From Nemertoderma westbladi (lineage: Eukaryota; Xenacoelomorpha; Nemertodermatida; Nemertodermatidae), in contig JAUCBJ010006282.1 of the NCBI GenBank assembly GCA_032718475.1, positions 1-47,100 of the forward strand: a stretch of DNA of 47,100 bases, read 5' to 3'. The notes below the pieces were generated by a model that was given only the letters and a program-made list of their open reading frames with translations, was not told the origin of the DNA and did not search any database. Made by a program: the position numbers and the translations under genes. Below are positions 36,401-45,400 of this stretch, one piece after another; within the stretch, counting starts at the first letter, position 1; every line of letters starts with the position of its first letter.

Positions 36401-39400
36401 ACATTAAACAAACAGGGTAGCCGTAAACATTAAACAAACAGGGTAGCCATAAACATTAAACAAACAAGGTGGCCGTAAACATTAAACAAACAGGGTGGCC
36501 GTAAACATTAAACAAACAGGGTGGCCATTAACATTAAACAAACAGGGTAGCCGTAAACATTAAACAAACAGGGTAGCCATTAACATTAAATAAGCAGGGT
36601 GGCCATTAACATTAAACAAACAGGGTGGCCATTAACATTAAACAAACAGGGTGGCCATTAACATTAAACAAACAGGGTGGCCATTAACATTAAACAAACA
36701 GGGTGGCCATTAACATTAAACAAACAGGGTGGCCATTAACATTAAACAAACAGGGTGGCCATTAACATTAAACAAACAGGGTGGCCATTAACATTAACCA
36801 AACAGGGTGGCCATTAACATTAAACAAACAGGGTGGCCATTAACATTTAACAAACAGGGTGGCCATTAACATTAAACAAACAGGGTTGCCATTAACATTA
36901 AACAAACAGGGTGGCCATTAACATTAAACAAACAGGGTGGCCATTAACATTAAACAAACAGGGTGGCCATTAACATTAACCAAACAGGGTGGCCATTAAC
37001 ATTAAACAAACAGGGTGGCCATTAACATTAAACAAACAGGGTGGTCATTAACATTAAACAAACAGGGTTGCCATTAACATTAAACAAACAGGGTGGCCAT
37101 TAATATTAAACAAACAGGGTGGCCATTAACATTAAACAAACAGGGTGGCCATTAACATTAAACAAACAGGGTGGCCATTAACATTAAACAAACAGGGTGG
37201 CCATTAACATTAAACAAACAGGGTGGCCATTAACATTATACAAACAGGGTAGCCATAAACATTAAACAAACAGGGTGGCCATTAACATTAATCAAACAGG
37301 GTGGCCATTAACATTAAACAAACAGGGTGGCTATTAACATTAAACAAACAGGGTTGCCATTAACATTATACAAACAGGGTAGCCATAAATATTAAACAAA
37401 CAGGGTAGCCATAAACATTAAACAAACAGGGTGGCCATTAACATTAAACAAACAGGATGGCCAGTAATATTAAACAAACAGGGTAGCCATAAACATTAAA
37501 CAAACAAGGTGGCCGTAAACATTAAACAAACAGGGTAGCCATTAACATTAAACAAACAGGGTGGCCATTAACATTAAACAAACAGGGTGGCCATTAACAT
37601 TAAACAAACAGGGTGGCCATTAACATTAAACAAACAGGGTGGCCATTAACATTAAACAAACAGGGTGGCCATTAACATTAAACAAACAGGGTGGCCATTA
37701 ACATTATACAAACAGGGTAGCCATAAACATTAAACAAACAGGGTGGCCATTAACATTAAACAAACAGGGTGGCCATTAACATTAAACAAACAGGGTGGCT
37801 ATTAACATTAAACAAACAGGGTGGCCATTAACATTATACAAACAGGGTAGCCATAAATATTAAACAAACAGGGTAGCCATAAACATTAAACAAACAGGGT
37901 GGCCATTAACATTAAACAAACAGGATGGCCAGTAATATTAAACAAACAGGGTAGCCATAAACATTAAACATACAGGGTAGCCATAAACATTAAACAAACA
38001 AGGTGGCCGTAAACGTTAAACAAACAGGGTAGCCATTAACATTAAACAAACAGGGTGGCCAGTAATATTAAACAAACTGGGTGGCCATTAACATTTATCA
38101 AACAGGGTGGCCATTAACATTAAACAAACAGGGTAGCCGTAAACATTAAACAAACAGGGTGGCCATTAACATTAAACAAACAGGGTGGCCATTAACATTT
38201 ATCAAACAGGGTGGCCATTAACATTAAACAAACAAGGTGGCCGTAAACATTAAACAAACAGGGTAGCCATAAACATTAAACAAACAAGGTGGCCGTAAAC
38301 ATTAAACAAACAGGGTGGCCGTAAACATTAAACAAACAGGGTGGCCATTAACATTAAACAAACAGGGTAGCCGTAAACATTAAACAAACAGGGTAGCCAT
38401 AACATTAAACAAACAAGGTGGCCGTAAACATTAAACAAACAGGGTGGAGGTAAACATTAAACAAACAGGGTGGCCATTAACATTAAACAAACAGGGTAGC
38501 CGTAAACATTAAACAAACAGGGTAGCCATAAACATTAAACAAACAAGGTGGCCGTAAACATTAAACAAACAGGGTGGCCGTAAACATTAAACAAACAGGG
38601 TGGCCATTAACATTAAACAAACAGGGTGGACATTAACATTAAACAAACAGGGTGGACATTAACATTAAACAAACAGGGTGGTTATAAAGATACTTCAGGG
38701 CTTCTATCTAATAATCGGCACTGTATTGCAGCTTTATTAGGAATACTAATATTATCAAAATGTCGGCACCACAACACCAGTGTCACCCATGATGACTGAA
38801 ATTATTCGCATCTTCAAGGCCAAGTATCCTTTAGGCTGTCCATAATAATTATTATCTTCATGGGGCGTCCGAAGCACACAACTTTATCGTTGTTCTGTAT
38901 GTCTATCACTGGAAACCAGGGTACAATCAAGGGTAGAATCGAACAAGTGAAACAGGCGATTGATTACCAGCAAAAATGAAACTGTTCACTCCCGTTTATT
39001 GTTTCGGTTAGACTTAGAATATCTGTCTCATTTCTCTGAATTGATATTTACATCCCCCCCACCCCCCTCCCGGTTGGGTGCAATCTTCACCCGCGTCCAT
39101 CCTTCGCCCGCGCCCAGTCTTAGCCCGCGTCCAACCTTCGCCCGGTGGATCCTTCGCCCGCAAAGCAATCTTAGCCCGTGAGCAACCTTTGCCCAATAAG
39201 ATTTGTGTTAGTAACCATTGTAGTTACAAATTGAGGGAAAGGAGCAGGTTTCAGAGACGGCTCTTTCTAACCAAAACAATATTTGTTTAATGGGCGAAGG
39301 TTGCTCGCGGGCGGAGATTGCGTGCGGGGGAAGGTTTCAGCCCGGCGATAGTTGCTCATTTTTAGGGCGAAAATTTCTCCGGGCCAAGATTGGACTCGGG

Positions 39401-42400
39401 CGAAGCTTTGTTGAGGGCGAAGTTTTCTGCGTACACCCCCCCCCCCCCCCCCCATCCTGTTTACAATTTACAATCAATCCATTGTTATATAGCAGATATA
39501 GTAAAATTTAAGGGATAGTGCAATGACGTAGCTATTTCATTCTTCCTAAATCAACAGACTGTATTACAATGATAAGATCAAGTTAATTCGAGCAAATAAT
39601 TATTTTCCCTCAACACCATGCAATTCCATAGATTCCATACCACCCCCTCCATATTTCATCATCTTATATCACCATATGGCGACAATTGATTCTGTCTCCT
39701 TCGTAGCTCCATGGCGAATACTCTTATAATGCATATGTTACTCTGCTAACATGGAACAAAATCGATATATAATAATTATAAAGACATCTTAGGCAATTAT
39801 ACATTATTGGTCGGTAGACTGGAAAAATGTTCCTGCTTTACAATAAAATAGAACACAGACTTATTATTATTGTAATGAAATAATGATTTTTATTTTGGAA
39901 AAAGTAGAAGCGTGTGTACAAAAATTGTGAAGGTTACAAAATTCGTTAGTGTGCCAATACGGGATGTGGATATGATGTGTGTCATTATTAATGTATATTA
40001 TGTATCATCATTAATTATAAAAAAATGTAGTAAAAGTAAAAAATTATATAGTTATAATTTTAAATCGCCTTTTTTTCAGGTAGCTAATTGGCTCTATGTA
40101 GTCTTCAGCGGATATATGCGTCCCAAATGCTACACCATATTTACTCAACGTCACAAATTAGCAGCTATTGTGGTAATAACGAAGGTTCTCTACCTGGTCA
40201 TTTCCGTGGGATGTTTCATATTAACGAAGAGAATGTTTCACTTGGGGAACTTTTTTACGTACGGAGCGGGTAAGTTCGATTTGCCGCGGCACACACGGCA
40301 CGACGCAGGATACTCACATACTTACAGAGTATACAGTAGTGGCCAGACACTCACATACTTACAGAGTATACAGTAGTGACCAGACACTCACATACTTACA
40401 GAGTATACAGTAGTGGCCAGACACTCACATACTTACAGAGTATACAGTAGTGGCCAGACACTCACATACTCAGAGTATACAGTAGTGACAGTGCCGGGTT
40501 AAGCCTTTGGTGGCCTTAAGGCACATTTTCACAATTTCAAGAAATGGCCCGAAAATTTATATTTTCCCACAAATCCTTTGAAATGATAAAAAGCTGCAAA
40601 ATCACAGAAATACTGGAAATCTTATTGCGATAGAACATATATAAACTAAATTTAAAAAATTTAAACCTGAAATCTAATTATTATAACATAGTAAGTAAGT
40701 GTAACTACAGTACGTAGTTTGACATAACGCTGCGAATTAGAACACTAAATAAATATTGCATTGTTAAAGTGAATTATATAATTTAACTTTGAATTAATTT
40801 ACAATGTAGTAAAAGGAAATTTAAATACGTTAACATTAACAGTTAACATGTTAACAGTTTACATTAACAGGTATTTAAATTGCCGTGGTTCATAATATAA
40901 AGCATCCAAGTTCGTATTTCATATCATATTGCAACGATCAATTTAAGTATTATTATAACTATTAACAATTATTCTGGAATTAAGTAATGTTAAAAAAGTA
41001 GAAATTAACTTTTAAATTTAATATATTTATATTAAATTAACACAACAAGTATTTAAATTGCCGTGGTTCACAATATAAAGTATCCAAGTTCGTATCACTA
41101 TATTGCACTGATCAATTTAAGTATTATTATAACTATTTAAAAAACAATACTACTCTGTAAGATTGTTAAAATGTTACCTTACGAGCTTTCACTGCTGCAA
41201 ATTCGTTTATTAGAGCACTGAAGTCAATCTCATGTAGTAACTCGCATTCAATGCACATGAGTGCCAAAACAACAAGCCGTCGATGATGCATTGTTGATCT
41301 TTTCACATCTTTTATTCTTGTGAGATGGGAAAACGTGCGTTCTCCGGAACAATTGGTGGTCATTAGCACCAAGTATATTCGGAGTGCCACTTCCGTGTTT
41401 GGAAACGCTTGATGAACGCCAGTGGTATGGAGCAGTCGGAAAATATTCTGGGCGCTTCTGGTTGACATTACTCTGTCATCGCCACCGTGGTCCGCCTTAT
41501 CCTGCAGTTTATACCAGTTGATAAACTGCCGAAATTCAGAGGGAAAATCGGATGAGAGGTCGTTTGGATAGACTTTAACAAGTCTGACGATAGCAGTATC
41601 GATATCCTTATCAGACATGGTGGTAAACTCCGACAGAACACAAAACGCTCTAACACAAATGAATATGCATCAATGCGTTTCTGCAACGCACTCTGCAATT
41701 TATCAATAATTACATAGAAGGTGTTGACCTTGAATTTCTGTTGGCTCGTCATCCCTTTCATTGCGTCTTCAGCAGCTCCATCACCAACATGTTTCTTGCG
41801 CCTGGATGACGTCGGGTTTCAGATCTGTAGGAGTTATTCCCACAGCGATCCATGGCTTTCTGCTCATAAACATCAAACTTGTCTCTGCATTCATCCAGGA
41901 AAGCATGCAAACTAGTAAGCAGACCAAAGGCCGGAGTTAGTTCAATCGTAGCTGGCATGGGGCCCTCGATAGCAGGGGTGTCCCCCTTCTGCTGATATCC
42001 AGTAATATTACCATCATTACCTGAATCTTTCTCTACATCCAACACAGGAAAAAATGACGTCAGTTATGTGTCTTCTTCAGCTGTTGATCCTCACAACGCT
42101 TCTTCTTCTCCAACTCTTGGGATCGTTCCCAACCACCTTTAAGTTTCGACATTATCAGGTATCAGGATTGAGGATGTTATTACTGTATTAATAATACAGT
42201 AATAACATCCTCAATCCAGTCACATACTTACAGAGTATACAGTAGTGGCCAGACACTCACATACTTACAGAGTATACAGAGTATACAGTAGTGGCCAGAC
42301 ACTCACATACTCAGAGTATACAGTAGTGACCAGACACTCACATACTCAGAATATACAGTAGTGACCAGACACTCACATACTTACAGAGTATACAGTAGTG

Positions 42401-45400
42401 GCCAGACACTCACATACTTACAGAGTATACAGTAGTGACCAGACACTCACATACTCAGAGTATACAGTAGTGACCAGACACTCACATACTTACAGAGTAT
42501 ACAGTAGTGGCCAGACACTCACATACTCAGAGTATACAGTAGTGACCAGACACTCACATACTTACAGAGTATACAGAGGTGACCAGACACTCACATACTT
42601 ACAGAGTATACAGTAGTGGCCAGATACTCACATACTCAGAGTATACAGTAGTGGCCAGACACTCACATACTTACAGAGTATACAGAGGTGACCAGACACT
42701 CACATACTTACAGAGTATACAGTAGTGGCCAGACACTCACATACTCAGAGTATACAGTAGTGACCAGACACTCACATACTTACAGAGTATACACTAGTGG
42801 CCAGACACTCACATACTCAGAGTATACAGTAGTGACCAGACACTCACATACTTACAGAGTATACAGTAGTGGCCAGACACTCACATACTTACAGAGTACA
42901 CAGTAGTATACAGAGTATGTATTTTCTTCCGATCCAGTTAATTATTATCGTTCATCCAGGTTTTATTACTGCAATTTATTTTATTTGACTACTACTAGGC
43001 CGAGCGAGCTCGTACAATCCAGGTCCATCCAGGCTTCCCGTTTCTCCACAGTTGACGCAAATTCGTTTCTTTCAGTATCCCTTTCAAATTGTTCTGTATA
43101 TGTCATAGTCAGTGGTTCATGGCTACTACGCTTACCTTGTGCTGGTCTGCGTTCACGTATTTGATATAGATGGTATTGTACCATAAAGCTCAGCGCTTGT
43201 CATGTGCTGTCACCAGCTGATATCTAAGTTGTTTTTCATAAAATAACACAAATTCATTCAAAATTACCCACCCTTGAACCCACCCGAACGTTTATGTTTT
43301 TAAAAATAGCGGGTACACTTCGAGATATAGTACATTATTTGAACCATACGTTTGGTTTGACACTATTTTTGAAAGTTTTGAAGTTTTGAAAATCCATCAA
43401 ATTGGTGGGCAGTAGCAAACTATATGCCGAAGTGGGAGGCGACCCGAAGGCTCCTCCTCTTTCGATAGCTGCTACCCGAGGGTAGGGGTGGGCGTTACTC
43501 CTAGCTGCTACCCGAGGGTAGGGGTGGGCGGTACTCCTAGCTGCTACCCGAGGGTCCGGGCCGTACTCCTAGTGCTACCCGAGGGTAGGGGTGGGCGGTA
43601 CTGCTAGCTGCTACCCGAGGGTAGGGGTGGGTGGTACTCCTAGCTGCTACCCGAGGGTAGGGGTGGGCGGTACTCCTAGCTGCTACCCGAGGGTAGGGGT
43701 GGGCGGTACTCCTAGCTGCTACCCGAGGGTCCGTGCGATACTCCTAGTGCTACCCGAGGGTAGGGGTGGGCGGTACTCCTAGTGCTACCCGAGGGTAGGG
43801 GTGGGTGGTACTCCTAGCTGCGTCCCGAGGGTAGGGGTGGGCGGTACTCCTAGCTGCTACCCGAGGGTCCGGGCGGTACTCCTAGTGCTATCCGAGGGTA
43901 GGGGTGGGCGGTACTCCTAGCTGCTACCCGAGGGTCCGGGCGGTACTCCTAGTGCTACCCGAGGGTCCGTGCGGTACTCCTAGTGCTGCCCGAGGGTCCG
44001 GGCGGTACTCCTAGTGCTACCCGAGGGTAGGGGTGGGTGGTACTCCTAGCTGCTTCCCGAGGGTAGGGGTGGGCGGTACTCCTAGTGCTACCCGAGGGTC
44101 CGGGCGGTACTTCTAGCTGCTTCCCGAGGGTCCGGGCGGTACTCCTAGTGCTGCCCGAGGGTCCGGGCGGTACTCCTAGCTGCTTCCCGAGGGTCCGGGC
44201 GGTACTCCTAGTGCTACCCGAGGGTCCGGGCGGTACTCCTAGCTGCTTCCCGAGGGTAGGGGTGGGCGGTACTCCTAGCTGCTACCCGAGGGTCCGGGCG
44301 GTACTCCTAGTGCTACCCGAGGGTAGGGGTGGGCGGTACTCCTAGCTGCTACCCGAGGGTCCGGGCGGTACTCCTAGTGCTACCCGAGGGTCCGGGCGGT
44401 ACTCCTAGTGCTGCCCGAGGGTCCGGGCGGTACTCCTAGTGCTACCCGAGGGTAGGGGTGGGTGGTACTCCTAGCTGCTTCCCGAGGGTAGGGGTGGGTG
44501 GTACTCCTAGCTGCTTCCCGAGGGTAGGGGTGGGCGGTACTCCTAGTGCTACCCGAGGGTCCGGGCGGTACTCCTAGCTGCTTCCCGAGGGTCCGGGCGG
44601 TACTCCTAGTGCTGCCCGAGTGTCCGGGCAGTACTCCTAGCTGCTTCCCGAGGGTCCGGGCGGTACTCCTAGCTGCTTCCCGAGGATTGGGGTGGGCGGT
44701 ACTCCTATCCCAAGTTTTGCTCTAAGTAATTCATCTGGTTTTCATTTTTTCGACCCCAGTGGATGAGAAGCTAAGTGGACCATGGCGTTGATTCGACCCT
44801 ACAACCAATAGATTCTAGAGCCAGCGCTCAACCAACTGAGCTGTCCCACCTTATATTCTATGAAATTTGTAATTGATTGTTTGATCAGGACTCTTGCGTT
44901 ATAGAGGTTTTTATGATTCTGAATTCAGTGGAATAAATGTTATGAGTCCTATATATAATAGAATATATCCTACTTGTATTTTCCGAAAGATAGTGACTTT
45001 CCAGCTACATAGTGGTTGAGCCAGGATTATTTAGGCATTCATTCTCTACTATTAATCTTGTACTTGCATCTTTTTTTCCCTCCAATATCCAATAAAATGG
45101 TGGCGATAATAGTAGAAAAAATGATGAATTGGATTAAATAATATGATTTTTGTTTTATAATCTCATCATATCCTAAATTTCATTGAAATTTCGAATCTGG
45201 CAGTAGTGGCATTATCATATCTGTTTTCGTTTTCAAGATATTACACGAAAAGAAATGGGTACCCGAATATATAGGTGTAGTACAAAATATTTTTAGAAAT
45301 ACGAAATATTGAAATTTGAGTCCTGATGATGCAACATCTATAAAGGTTTTCGGGCATGTCGAATGCAACGGTGATATTTAGAAAATCATTGGATCACCTA

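Larger units (their letters stand above)
27631..40079 (+). other. Innexin intron 4 (12.4 kb)
   Basis: Donor GTGACC, acceptor CTTTTTTTCAG. Two blocks of one 26-bp array (27735-30744 and 33700-38684) surround a DNA transposon (30745-33699). From 38685 to 40079 lie the inverted 17-bp repeats and AT-rich sequence. Confidence 0.85.
40489..42164 (-). mobile_element. Degraded hAT transposon
   Basis: The left end CAGTGCCGGGTTAAGCC has the CAGTG start of hAT termini. The minus strand carries broken hAT transposase (41166-42050). No matching right terminus is seen. The right side ends at a 53-bp palindrome (42165-42217), after which the host minisatellite resumes. Confidence 0.7.

Noticed and set aside
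27735-38684. Possible CRISPR array (regular 26-bp repeats)
   Set aside because: Units are contiguous with no unique spacers, and the host is a eukaryote.
38960-39511. Several 60-73-codon frames on both strands
   Set aside because: They translate the inverted 17-bp arrays and C tracts; no domain and overlapping on both strands.
41166-41618. Domesticated ZMYM1-like host gene
   Set aside because: The reading frame is broken upstream, the N-terminal half is gone, and it lies within an intron beside a hAT terminus. A dead transposon is the simpler reading.
42398-42906. Two 72-codon frames with HSHTYRVYSS repeats
   Set aside because: Translated 37/35-bp minisatellite within an innexin intron.
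43591-44345. Frames with repeated PEGPGGTPSCFPRV
   Set aside because: Translated SINE-derived minisatellite; no start context or conservation.
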